From positions 1-64,000 of the forward strand of contig NZ_VNHX01000006.1 of NCBI RefSeq assembly GCF_008124885.1: DNA of 64,000 bases. The letters are read 5' to 3'. The DNA comes from Sphingobacterium allocomposti (GTDB taxonomy: Bacteria > Bacteroidota > Bacteroidia > Sphingobacteriales > Sphingobacteriaceae). The notes under the pieces were generated by a model. It searched no databases, was not told the origin of the DNA, and was given only the letters and a program-made list of their open reading frames with translations. Below, piece by piece: positions 55,901-63,431 of this stretch; the first letter of the stretch is position 1; every line of letters begins with the position of its first letter. The position numbers were made by a program, and so were the translations under genes.

Positions 55901-56193
55901 TCGCCATGAACGAAAGTCCGGAGGACGGCAACGCGAACCGCTACTCGGACCGCTACATCGAGAACGCCAGTTATGTCCGCTTAGACAACGCCACGCTGGG
56001 GTATACGTTTACCAATATTCCGAAGGTCAGTAAACTGCGGATCTATTTAACAGGTAATAACCTGGCCTTAATCAGTAAGTATAGAGGTCTTGATCCAGAA
56101 ATCAACTTAGGTGGGCTTACGCCGGGCATAGACAATAAAAACTACTATCCGCGGACCCGGTCTTTTCTCTTTGGTCTTAACGTCAACTTTTAA
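52927..56193 (+). CDS. SusC-type TonB-linked outer-membrane receptor with STN domain
   Basis: A receptor of up to 1088 residues. The first codon is GTG (52927); ATG at 52975 or 53002 would place the signal peptide (MRLAITLGLFVLMFLSATLS) closer to the start. Domains: STN (about 58-120, signals to FecR), carboxypeptidase-regulatory-like (about 138-210), plug (VVVVGYGTQSRR; VDGIPGADP; SAIYGTRAANGVIMITTKSG near 320-340), barrel to the final Phe. It imports an unidentified ligand with the SusD lipoprotein encoded 11 bp downstream. Confidence 0.94.
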   Translation: MYKNSFTTSFHTTLEPMHSNLYSEKMRLAITLGLFVLMFLSATLSYAKQDPQNTCSIHLTNAGMKEVIDVLEKQTDYRFLYMPNNRTKQVKISIKQDNKPLRDILQQIEKQTNLKFEIADKTIYVKERPSQAQQHIRRGVVVDEISNQGLSAASVHVRGKSAQAFTNGEGYFEIAAEPNDILTFSYIGYQPASLSINSLTDTIRLTPTLSQMDEVVVVGYGTQSRRLISTSVTTVKQENFNRGGFSNPLQLLQGKVAGLNVTRSGDPNETPSVSLRGPSTLRTGAAQEPFYVIDGIPGADPKLVAPDDIEDISVLKDASASAIYGTRAANGVIMITTKSGRAEGTSVSYSGYVGNEKSSKTIEMMDAAQRKAYLETMGRSAKPMDEQGADTDWQKEISRIGSIQNHNLSLSGGLKNASYNASLNYFDNNGILRNSGLERLTGRLNLSQRLLDDQLTIGINLNNASSNSQLIPNQDLVLYNALRFMPTVPVFQPDGTYTEDLPRVQYYNPVALQNQATERLRNNTTLLNVNASLRLPFNLLYNISATTQKDLYNRGIYYESGYSLKQGFNGEAYRSSYENTRKMLESFLKFENRWSQHHLEVLGGYSWQEDLNGDGFQANNRNFPSDDLGFSNIGLGSPQGNFRTDWGTNQYAKLRLISFYGRLNYNLKERYLLQVSLRRDASSAFGENNRWGTFPAGSIAWRISEEPFMNGQRIFDDLKIRAGYGITGNSLGFNPLISKVRYGNAGTFFYDGNFTTAIFATQNANPDLRWEKTAMANVAVDASLLNNRLHVTAEYYDKKTSDLIWDYNVSTTQYFVDRYTANVGDIRNKGFEITLDIVPIQNKTFRWVSGLNVAHNSNTLVSLSNDLFASDSIPQGYPGGQGQSGVAVQILKAGYPIGQFFTFQYMGKNEAGVSQFLDKAGNITTQPIDFQDYRYAGSAQPKLLFGWNNSLFYKNIDLNVFFRGSLGGKVFNATYADLNRPYEVESYNLPVFAMNESPEDGNANRYSDRYIENASYVRLDNATLGYTFTNIPKVSKLRIYLTGNNLALISKYRGLDPEINLGGLTPGIDNKNYYPRTRSFLFGLNVNF

Positions 56194-56204
56194 TTTAGCA
56201 TCCG

Positions 56205-57785
56205 ATGAAATTTAAACTAATATTTACAATCATCCCATTTTTTCTGACTGTTTTAATGCAAAGTTGTACAGATGTAGAGGTGCCTGTAGAAAATGAACTA
56301 ACGCCAGACAATTTTCCTTCGAACGAGAACCAGCTCATTTTGGCATCAGGAGCGGTGTACCAACAACTCCGTGGCTTATATTCTACAACATATTGGCATC
56401 TCCAGACGCTTAGCACGGACGAAGCAATATTGCCTGCACGGGCCGGCGGCTGGTACGACGGAGCACGGTTTCAGCAACTCCACCTCCATTCCTGGAATGC
56501 TGATCATCCTCAGGTAGGAGAAGTATGGCGTTGGGGATATGGCGTTATCAGCACAAGTAACCAAGTGCTGGCCCTTTTCGCTGCTGCTCCGGACAGCGAC
56601 GCCAAGGCACAGGTCGAAGCTGAAGTACGGGCCATCCGCGCACTGGCGTTTTTCTTTATGATGGATCTCTATGGCAATATTCCATTAAGTGTCGAGTTTG
56701 GAAGCGGCAAGCTTCCCGAACAAAAATCAAGAAAGGAGATTTTTGAATTTATAGAAAGCGAATTGATTGGAGTGATTCCACACCTTTCAGACCAGGTATC
56801 GGTGTCTACCTATGGCCGTCCAACGAAGTATATGGCATACGCATTACTTGCCAAGATGTACCTAAACGCCGAAGTGTACACAAATCAGGAGCGCTATCAG
56901 GATGCAGTAGAAGCTGCCGATCACGTCATTTCCTCGGGAGTGTACGACCTTAACCCAGACTTTTTTGGGATGTTTGCAGCCAACAACGGCCCGCACACCA
57001 AGGAATTCATCTTTGCCATTCCCTATGACTGGGCACAGGCCAGTGGCCAACAGTTTACGTGGTATGGCTTACACTATGCGCTGCAACAGAAATATAATCT
57101 CAACTTCCGCATCAGCGGACCGGCGAGTACCACACCGGAATATTACGCGAATTTTAACGATCCTGACGATATACGTACGCAATCCTGGCTCACCGGAAAG
57201 CAATATGATAACGCCGGAAATCCGATTATCATAAGAACAACAAAACGGGGGTTAGATGCTAATTATACTGGTGCAGACGGAGGAGAGGCCATCGACTATC
57301 ATTTGGAATTCACACCGAAGGTCACATTGATCAACGAAGCTCTGTTTGAGGCCGGAGGTGATGAACTCGGAAGGGCAAAAGGATATCGGAATATCAAGTA
57401 CGCGCCAGACCCGAATGCCATCGACCGCAATGCTAGCAATGATGTACCTGTATTTAGGTACGCCGACATTTTATTAATTAAGGCTGAGGCGTTATTGAGA
57501 GGTGCTGCAGCTACCAACGATCAGACTCCGCTAACCTTGGTGAACGAACTGAGACAAGTACGTCAAGCCACCGTATTGTCGGACGTGAATCTCGAAATCC
57601 TTCTTCAAGAGCGGGCTAGAGAATTCAGCTGGGAAGGTTGGCGCCGCAACGACCTGATCCGTTACGGTAAGTTTGAGGATTCCTGGGGGTATAAAAAGGA
57701 CAAAGATGTCAATAAACGTTTGTTTCCTATTCCTAATAGCGAACGCGTTATCAACCCACTGTTAACACAGAACAACGGATATTAA
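56205..57785 (+). CDS. SusD/RagB-family nutrient-binding lipoprotein
   Basis: A 526-residue surface lipoprotein (MKFKLIFTIIPFFLTVLMQSC, Cys21). It has the SusD N-terminal TPR-like part (VRAIRALAFFFMMDLYGNIPL; TKYMAYALLAKMYLNAEVYT) and the C-terminal RagB block (EFSWEGWRRNDLIRYGKF, ending LFPIPNSERVINPLLTQNNGY). It forms the lid of the SusC channel. No glycan-specific enzyme lies next to it, so the ligand is unknown. Confidence 0.93.
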   Translation: MKFKLIFTIIPFFLTVLMQSCTDVEVPVENELTPDNFPSNENQLILASGAVYQQLRGLYSTTYWHLQTLSTDEAILPARAGGWYDGARFQQLHLHSWNADHPQVGEVWRWGYGVISTSNQVLALFAAAPDSDAKAQVEAEVRAIRALAFFFMMDLYGNIPLSVEFGSGKLPEQKSRKEIFEFIESELIGVIPHLSDQVSVSTYGRPTKYMAYALLAKMYLNAEVYTNQERYQDAVEAADHVISSGVYDLNPDFFGMFAANNGPHTKEFIFAIPYDWAQASGQQFTWYGLHYALQQKYNLNFRISGPASTTPEYYANFNDPDDIRTQSWLTGKQYDNAGNPIIIRTTKRGLDANYTGADGGEAIDYHLEFTPKVTLINEALFEAGGDELGRAKGYRNIKYAPDPNAIDRNASNDVPVFRYADILLIKAEALLRGAAATNDQTPLTLVNELRQVRQATVLSDVNLEILLQERAREFSWEGWRRNDLIRYGKFEDSWGYKKDKDVNKRLFPIPNSERVINPLLTQNNGY

Positions 57786-57806
57786 TCACCTATAAAAACA
57801 AAAAAA

Positions 57807-58754
57807 ATGAACTACCTAACATCAAAAATGAAGATCACAATTGTCGGTGCTTTGATAGCAGCACTCTTATTTGTTCAATGTAACAAAATGGATGACCTCA
57901 ACGTCAGGTTAGAGGAGAGATACACAACCGAATTTGTCGAGGCTGCACAAACCGGCGCCCAATTCCGCTGCGCACAATGTACAGAAAGCAACACGAAAAT
58001 AACCGGAAACAGGGCACAACTGTTGGCGCAGAATTTTGCTCCGTTATTAAAATTCGACCGGGCAGCTCCGGATTATCCGACGAGCGTAGAGACCGTCTGG
58101 GCTAACAGCGATCCAGCCAGCATCGTGTGCGACGGGCAGCTCGTTATGGTAAACAGAAACTCGCCAAGCAGCCTGAGTTTTCCTACATATTATGAAGTGC
58201 AGCAGCACCCCAGCCGGCCTAACCGGGTGTTTATCGACTATTGGTGGACATATAACATCCAAAGTAACTGTTTTTCAAACCTAGGTGGGCATGACTATGA
58301 TTGGGAACACGTCATTGTACAGGTCGACACGGAAGCTAATAAGGTCATTTCCGTGACGTATTTCCAACACGGGGGCTGGTATACTATAGATTGGAGAAAT
58401 AGAAATGTGAACGATATTATCACCGTGTTCGTCGGCAAATTGGCCCATGGCTCCTACCACAACTCCAGATCGTGGACATTACCGGGATACGAATGTAGTT
58501 ATTGGGGAGATTATCGGAATCCGGCCGGTCCGCAAGATGAAACGACAACCGCAGGAAACCTGGTACACATGGACTGCAACAACCCACATTTTAGTTTCAA
58601 CGGCAACTGGGGCACTGTCGGTAAGGGGCCATTATACAGAAACCGCGACTACTGGAATTTCAACGCCTGTTCGGGTACGGATGGCTTATTTGGCCAAGAT
58701 GGCTGCAGCGCTTGTAATTTTGGGTCTTCCATAAAATTGGGCGCAATAAACTAA
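57807..58754 (+). CDS. Lipoprotein resembling Vps62/NPP1-type proteins
   Basis: A 315-residue lipoprotein (lipid Cys25 in LLFVQC). The body has FAPLLKFDRAAPDYPTSVET, GGHDYDWEHVIVQVD (compare the GHRHDWE heptapeptide of NPP1 proteins), FQHGGWY and KLAHGSYHN, a pattern shared by Vps62 and necrosis-inducing-like proteins. Two Cys pairs (RCAQC near 57, and GCSAC near the end) may form disulfides or bind metal. It is the last gene of the SusCD operon (21 bp gap) and precedes the terminator, so it is probably a surface ligand-binding or ligand-processing partner. No activity is established. Confidence 0.65.
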   Translation: MNYLTSKMKITIVGALIAALLFVQCNKMDDLNVRLEERYTTEFVEAAQTGAQFRCAQCTESNTKITGNRAQLLAQNFAPLLKFDRAAPDYPTSVETVWANSDPASIVCDGQLVMVNRNSPSSLSFPTYYEVQQHPSRPNRVFIDYWWTYNIQSNCFSNLGGHDYDWEHVIVQVDTEANKVISVTYFQHGGWYTIDWRNRNVNDIITVFVGKLAHGSYHNSRSWTLPGYECSYWGDYRNPAGPQDETTTAGNLVHMDCNNPHFSFNGNWGTVGKGPLYRNRDYWNFNACSGTDGLFGQDGCSACNFGSSIKLGAIN

Positions 58755-58783
58755 GTCCTTAAACTCGTCACCCCCTTACACTT

Positions 58784-58832
58784 AAATCCTTTCCTCCTGC
58801 CGCCAATGTTTCGGCCTGAGGAAAGGATTTTT
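58784..58832 (+). terminator. Intrinsic terminator of the SusCD operon
   Basis: AAATCCTTTCCTC (58784-58796) pairs with GAGGAAAGGATTT (58818-58830), 13 perfect pairs, then T (to 58832). The loop can form a small inner GCCG/CGGC stem. Confidence 0.88.
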
Positions 58833-58924
58833 GATTGTGCTGATATCAGATTTCTAACCCTTGTTTTTCGACTGATGGCTGTTGTCCGAAAGTTGATACG
58901 GGGAAGCAGGGGAAGACCCCTGTA

Positions 58925-59149
58925 CTACCACCCAATAGGGATGTATACGTCATGTCTATGGTGATGCCTACCTTTTTTGTGTCTCTTTTTCTTCTGGCCA
59001 GGCGCGTGCCGCTTTGCAGATTTACTGCCATAAATTTTTTTTGCCTTTCCCGGAGGTACATGTCCGTGGGGGTGTCTGTGTGTGTAGCAGGATGACAGGC
59101 TTAAGACGATCATTCCTACCAACATAAATCCTAAAATTTTTTTCATCAA
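58925..59149 (-). CDS. Small basic, His-rich lipoprotein
   Basis: A 74-residue lipoprotein: signal peptide MMKKILGFMLVGMIVLSLSSC (Cys21), then a short basic tail with PPGKAKKIYGSKSAKRHAPG and a Lys/His run (KKKRHKKGRHHHRHD), ending VYIPIGW. Such proteins are common in Bacteroidota; their role is unknown. The His-rich tail could bind metal. ATG at 59149 or 59146. Confidence 0.75.
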   Translation of the reverse strand: MMKKILGFMLVGMIVLSLSSCYTHRHPHGHVPPGKAKKIYGSKSAKRHAPGQKKKRHKKGRHHHRHDVYIPIGW

Positions 59150-59181
59150 TTATTCTCTAGTTACACTTTAACAAGCATATG

Positions 59182-59282
59182 GCGTAAAGCGTACTTACTC
59201 CGCCGTGCTTTTGCTGTTCTCTCTCTATAATTACAAACAAATTCCAGGCCATAATGTACCTGTTGCGTAAAACGCTTACTGC
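59182..59282. repeat. Two copies of a GCGTAAARCG..CTTAC motif
   Basis: GCGTAAAGCGTACTTACTCC (59182-59201) and GCGTAAAACGCTTACTGC (59265-59282) in the intergenic region before the LacI gene. The second contains the palindrome GCGT-AAA-ACGC. Candidate LacI-family operators. Confidence 0.45.
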
Positions 59283-59326
59283 ACTGCCCCTCGCCCGTCA
59301 TCTGTACGCGCGTTCCTGTTCCTCGT

Positions 59327-59393
59327 CCTGTTAAGTATAAACGTCTATACTGACGGAGCGCCGGTGACTGTATGCAAACCGATACTTAACAGG
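59327..59393. repeat. 12-bp perfect inverted repeat
   Basis: CCTGTTAAGTAT (59327-59338) and ATACTTAACAGG (59382-59393), 43 bp apart, upstream of the LacI-type gene. The rest of 59150-59610 holds no gene. Confidence 0.6.
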
Positions 59394-59610
59394 CCTAAAG
59401 TCATGAACTTGGTCAACATATCATATTTGTTTATATCTTTGAATCGTAGGTTAGCCAATAGCTTAGCTGCTCTTTCTTTCCTGACCAACATATAGAAATT
59501 AAATTAAACGTAAAACAAACACTTAACGTGACGGAAGAGGCATCTATTGATCGTTAGAAAAGAGTGGAATGCATTGGCAGTTGTGTGCTTGTAAACAAAA
59601 ATACTCCACT

Positions 59611-60645
59611 ATGGGCCTAGTGAATATAAAAACCATCGCAAAAGCGCTAAATATCTCGCCGGCAACCGTCTCGCGGGCGTTGAATAATAGCCATGAGATC
59701 AAAAAAGAGACCAGGGAGCGAGTGTTAGCTTACGCTGAGAAACATCATTATCGTCCCAATACGTTCGCAAAGAACCTAAAAACAGGCAGGACAAACCTTA
59801 TCGGGGTTGTTATACCCTTTCTCTCCAGTCCGTTTTTTCTCGACTTTGTCGATGAGATGTATAGACAGGTTCTGCCCCGTTCATATACGCTGCTGCCGTT
59901 TCAGACGCAAAACTGCGAAACACAGGAAAAGGAGGCGCTGGAGTTTCTGTTACATCAAAACGTAGCGGGGATCATCATTTCGCCTGCCCACGAAACTTCG
60001 AATACAGAACTGATGACACACATCCACCACCACAGCTGCCCCATTATTCTCTTTGACCGCATTCATCACGGACTGAACACCTATAAGATAGGTATTCACA
60101 ATAGTATGGAAACTTATAAAGCAACAGAAGAACTTATAAAAAAAGGCCGTACAAAAATTGCGCTACTGTGTGGAAAAGACATTGGGAATACGAAGGACCG
60201 CATACGTGGTTATAAAAACGCACTGCACAACTACGCGATTCCTGTGCGTGAAGAGTATATTATTTACGCCGACTATCAAGATCCGTGTGAAGATATCGAT
60301 AGCGATTTACGAAAGATATTCCATGGCTTTCGGGAGCAGGGGCATCTGCCGGATGCCGTAGTGGGTGCTACGGACACCCTGTCCATAAAAATATTGGGCG
60401 TACTTGCTTCTCTGGAGCTCCATGTCCCCCATGATGTGGCCGTAATTGGGTTCACCAATACTAACGTCAGCAATTATCTTAATCCTCCTCTTTCGACGAT
60501 CAGGCAGCCCACACACGAAATGGCGAAGCTTGCCCTTGAACTGCTGCTAAAACTCATCGACAGCAAAAATGATAGACGGAATATCCCCTATCAGAACTTC
60601 CTGCTGGCATCGACGACTACTTTTCGGGCGTCGACAGACATATAG
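59611..60645 (+). CDS. LacI-family transcriptional regulator
   Basis: A 344-residue regulator. The N-terminal HTH is IKTIAKALNISPATVSRALNNSHEIKKETRERVLAYAEKHHYRPN, the LacI hallmark with hinge helix; the periplasmic-binding-like sensor domain follows (NLIGVVIPFLSSPFF; PIILFDRI; VAVIGFTNTNVSNYLNPPLSTIRQP). ATG at 59611 gives the normal start MGLVNIKTIAK; the frame opens at 59569. No sugar-metabolism gene is directly adjacent. It is convergent with the dehydrogenase gene, 9 bp away. Target genes unknown. Confidence 0.9.
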   Translation: MGLVNIKTIAKALNISPATVSRALNNSHEIKKETRERVLAYAEKHHYRPNTFAKNLKTGRTNLIGVVIPFLSSPFFLDFVDEMYRQVLPRSYTLLPFQTQNCETQEKEALEFLLHQNVAGIIISPAHETSNTELMTHIHHHSCPIILFDRIHHGLNTYKIGIHNSMETYKATEELIKKGRTKIALLCGKDIGNTKDRIRGYKNALHNYAIPVREEYIIYADYQDPCEDIDSDLRKIFHGFREQGHLPDAVVGATDTLSIKILGVLASLELHVPHDVAVIGFTNTNVSNYLNPPLSTIRQPTHEMAKLALELLLKLIDSKNDRRNIPYQNFLLASTTTFRASTDI

Positions 60646-60654
60646 CTCGGTCGA

Positions 60655-61653
60655 TTAAGCCAGCAAAGCCTGGGAAATCGACGGACGTTCCCCCCTGCCC
60701 AGCTCCTGAAGATTTTGCAAGGTGATACGGGCGATCTGCGTTAGCGCCTCTTCGGTGAAAAAGGCCTGATGCGCCGTTATCAGCACGTTCGGAAAGCTCA
60801 TCAGCCGCTGGATCGTATCGTCCTCGATGATAGTGCCGCTTAAGTCTTTAAAAAACAGTTTTTCTTCCTGCTCATATACGTCTATAGCCAACCCGGCGAG
60901 CCTCCGGCTTTTAAGGGCTTCCACCACTGCCCACGTGTCGACAAGGCCGCCTCTGCTTGTATTGATCAAAGTAACACCCTCTTTCATCATTTCCAGCGAC
61001 TCTTTATTGATAAGATGCCTATTTTCCGGTGTCAGGGGACAGTGTAAAGAAAGGATGTCGGATACCTTATATACCTGCTCAAGCGGTACATACGACACCC
61101 CTGCCTGTTTAAGTTCTTCATCCTCGTGCAGATCGAAAGCCATTACCCGGCAGCCGAATCCCAAAGCTATTCTACAAAACGCCTTTCCTATCTTCCCGGT
61201 TCCGATGACACCGACGGTACGCCCATAGAGGTTAAACCCCAGTAAGCCGTTTAGGGAAAAATTCTGCTCACGCACACGGTTATACGCTTTATGTATTTTT
61301 CTGTTCAATGTTAGCAACATCGCCATTGTATGCTCCGCCACCGCCTCGGGCGAATAGGCTGGCACACGGCAGACCGCCATTCCATACCTCTTTGCAGCCT
61401 CCAGATCTACATTGTTGAAACCCGCACACCGCAACGCTATAACCTTGACGCCCTTCTCTGCAAGAACCTGAATAACATTTTCATTCACGCGATCATTCAC
61501 AAATACGCAAACGGCATCAACGTTCTCTACGGCCTGCACAATATGTGGGCCTAGGTGCGTCTCGTAAAACTGATAGTTAAAATATCCTGCGGTATTCTCC
61601 CGTTCGAAGAACACGCGGTCGTAGGGCTGGGTCGAAAAAAAAGCAATTCTCAT
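60655..61653 (-). CDS. 2-hydroxyacid dehydrogenase, D-lactate dehydrogenase type
   Basis: A 332-residue NAD-dependent D-2-hydroxyacid dehydrogenase, closest in pattern to LdhA. It starts MRIAFFSTQPYDRVFFE, has the Rossmann motif GVIGTGKIGKAFC (about 149-161), the catalytic Arg in NTSRGGLVDT, and the Glu/His in AIDVYEQEE and ITAHQAFFTEEAL. It interconverts pyruvate and D-lactate, in keeping with fermentation. The first codons after ATG lie in a 12-bp hairpin, see separate entry. Confidence 0.88.
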   Translation of the reverse strand: MRIAFFSTQPYDRVFFERENTAGYFNYQFYETHLGPHIVQAVENVDAVCVFVNDRVNENVIQVLAEKGVKVIALRCAGFNNVDLEAAKRYGMAVCRVPAYSPEAVAEHTMAMLLTLNRKIHKAYNRVREQNFSLNGLLGFNLYGRTVGVIGTGKIGKAFCRIALGFGCRVMAFDLHEDEELKQAGVSYVPLEQVYKVSDILSLHCPLTPENRHLINKESLEMMKEGVTLINTSRGGLVDTWAVVEALKSRRLAGLAIDVYEQEEKLFFKDLSGTIIEDDTIQRLMSFPNVLITAHQAFFTEEALTQIARITLQNLQELGRGERPSISQALLA

Positions 61654-61680
61654 ACTTTAAAGATAAGAAGAATTGCTTTT
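61635..61680 (-). terminator. Terminator-like hairpin spanning the dehydrogenase start codon
   Basis: On the minus strand AAAAGCAATTCT (61680-61669) pairs with AGAATTGCTTTT (61650-61639), 12 bp with an 18-nt loop, followed by more T (to 61635). The ATG (61653-61651) is the last part of the loop. It can serve as terminator of the upstream lipoprotein operon, as start-codon control, or both. Confidence 0.6.
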
Positions 61681-61727
61681 CTATCTAACTATCAATTTAT
61701 TATCAAATAAAAAATCTGACAGCACAA

Positions 61728-61922
61728 TTAATAGCCTGGGTTTTGCGTTAGTTTGGGATTCTTGTTAAGCTCATCGTTCGGAATCGGGAACAATGTCCTG
61801 CTGATCGCATTAGGGTGCGGATTATGATTGAACCACGGTTTCGTCTCGAATACGCCCAACCGGATGATGACTGATTTTTCCACAGATGTTCTTTGACGTC
61901 CCCTTGTCATCCCGTTATTCAA
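61728..61922 (-). pseudogene. C-terminal relic of a SusD/RagB gene
   Basis: The open frame encodes only the last about 55 residues of a SusD protein: RTSVEKSVIIRLGVF, KPWFNHNPHPN, and LFPIPNDELNKNPKLTQNPGY in two parts, the classic RagB C-terminus. A stop directly precedes the only possible start (TTG), so the other roughly 450 residues are gone. It overlaps the end of the HExxH lipoprotein gene by 8 bp and ends 47 bp before the hairpin. Confidence 0.75.
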
Positions 61923-63327
61923 TCATAGCCGGCGACAAGCTTGTTCCTGTCAACTTAATCTGGTAAGGCCACTGCTCATCTGTTTCATCCTTATCATCCC
62001 ATATGTGCTCCCAGTGTTCTGTAGGAGCGCCACTCACCACCAACCATAGGTACGTCGTGTTTTCAGGAACTACAAATGACGCAGTTCCCTCGCTGGCGGA
62101 AAACGTATCACTGTACACCCGCGACTCATCGCTCTTATAAGCAACAAAGCCGTAACGCCATCCGGCTTTATCTGTTTTTATCGATCGATACCCGGCCGCA
62201 CCGGCTAAGCCTTTGAAATCGAGGTGTACTGTTGTGTTCGCGGGGGGCACATTCAATCGGATCCCATTGTATCCATAGTTTTGGGGACATTTCGCCGGAG
62301 TTATGCGATACCACCCCTCTCCTACATCGTATAGCGTCGTAAAATGCTGATTCGCATATTTTCTTCGCTCTCCGATTCTTATCAAGGGTATATCCCAAGT
62401 AATAAACCGACGGTGCGCATCGAACATTTCGTCATTGAATTGCTCTTGGTTCATACCTTGTATACGTTTGTACGTGGCGACAGGATCTTCAGGCCGAACA
62501 GCTTGCCGCCAAACTTTTCCAACCATATCTAGTCCGTATTTGTCGGTCCAATATGTCAGTACCTGATGTGAAGAATAACGCATGTTTTCGTGCAGAAATG
62601 CCAGATGCGTATTGTTCATAAATTCTACCAGATGCCAATTTTCAATCGTCATTAAATCGGGGTATAACATCATGGTCATGAACTGCGAGGTTACCTCAAA
62701 AATAGACTGTCCAATGCCGCCTACAGGATTGTTAGAGAATCCCCAATTACCGTCCGCATGTACCATATATTGAAAAGCATGACCGAGTTCGTGTGCCAAC
62801 GTAGTATACGGAGCGCCGAGCCTCGAAGCCGGCATCCACAACATGCCTACCGAATCCGCGGCACCTCCGCCGTAAGCCGTACCGTCGGTACCTCCGCGGA
62901 CGAAACAAACCATCTTATACTTATCCGTCAAGGAGTTTCCCACGTCAACGAATTTTAATTGGTTTGCATAGTAGTCGTAAAAGCCCTCCAGCGCACCTAA
63001 TACGTTCGCCACATTCGCACCTGTTGTAGCGGCGAGATCGCTCCCAAATTCCCTATCCCACAGCAAAGCCAGATTAGCAGATTCAAAACGCCGGCTCAAG
63101 CTATATTTGCTGTTATAATCATTGAAATCGTTATTGGCCGGAACGTCCCAAATACCACTCGTCGGGAGATACAGTTGCTTTTGGTCTCCAGTCCCATTGC
63201 CTATCGGCACTGGTCGTTGCAAGTTACTTATATCATATGCTATTTCATCAATTTCTGTATCCTTGCAAGACAGTATCATAGTAGCGACAAATACTGTCAG
63301 CGAAATATAAAATATCTTTTTTTTCAT
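61915..63327 (-). CDS. HExxH zinc-metalloprotease-like lipoprotein (DUF6055-like)
   Basis: A 470-residue lipoprotein (Cys21 in TMILSC). LAHELGHAFQY (His179, Glu180, His183) is a zinc-peptidase motif, and Glu211 in SIFEVTSQF is well placed as third ligand as in gluzincins. The C-terminal part (about 350-470) is a beta-sandwich-like region (NTTVHLDFKGLAG, TTYLWLVVSG). I recall the family as DUF6055, with moderate certainty. Probably a surface protease or glycoprotein-binding protein of the outer-membrane locus that continues to the right. Confidence 0.75.
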   Translation of the reverse strand: MKKKIFYISLTVFVATMILSCKDTEIDEIAYDISNLQRPVPIGNGTGDQKQLYLPTSGIWDVPANNDFNDYNSKYSLSRRFESANLALLWDREFGSDLAATTGANVANVLGALEGFYDYYANQLKFVDVGNSLTDKYKMVCFVRGGTDGTAYGGGAADSVGMLWMPASRLGAPYTTLAHELGHAFQYMVHADGNWGFSNNPVGGIGQSIFEVTSQFMTMMLYPDLMTIENWHLVEFMNNTHLAFLHENMRYSSHQVLTYWTDKYGLDMVGKVWRQAVRPEDPVATYKRIQGMNQEQFNDEMFDAHRRFITWDIPLIRIGERRKYANQHFTTLYDVGEGWYRITPAKCPQNYGYNGIRLNVPPANTTVHLDFKGLAGAAGYRSIKTDKAGWRYGFVAYKSDESRVYSDTFSASEGTASFVVPENTTYLWLVVSGAPTEHWEHIWDDKDETDEQWPYQIKLTGTSLSPAMIE

Positions 63328-63431
63328 TTTCTTGGTATATTTTTAAACCATTCATATTCTTTCCAGAGCCGGGCAGCTCTTCGGCGGAGAAACCGAGTTT
63401 TGCAGTAAGATTATGTTTGCAAATAGGTGGC

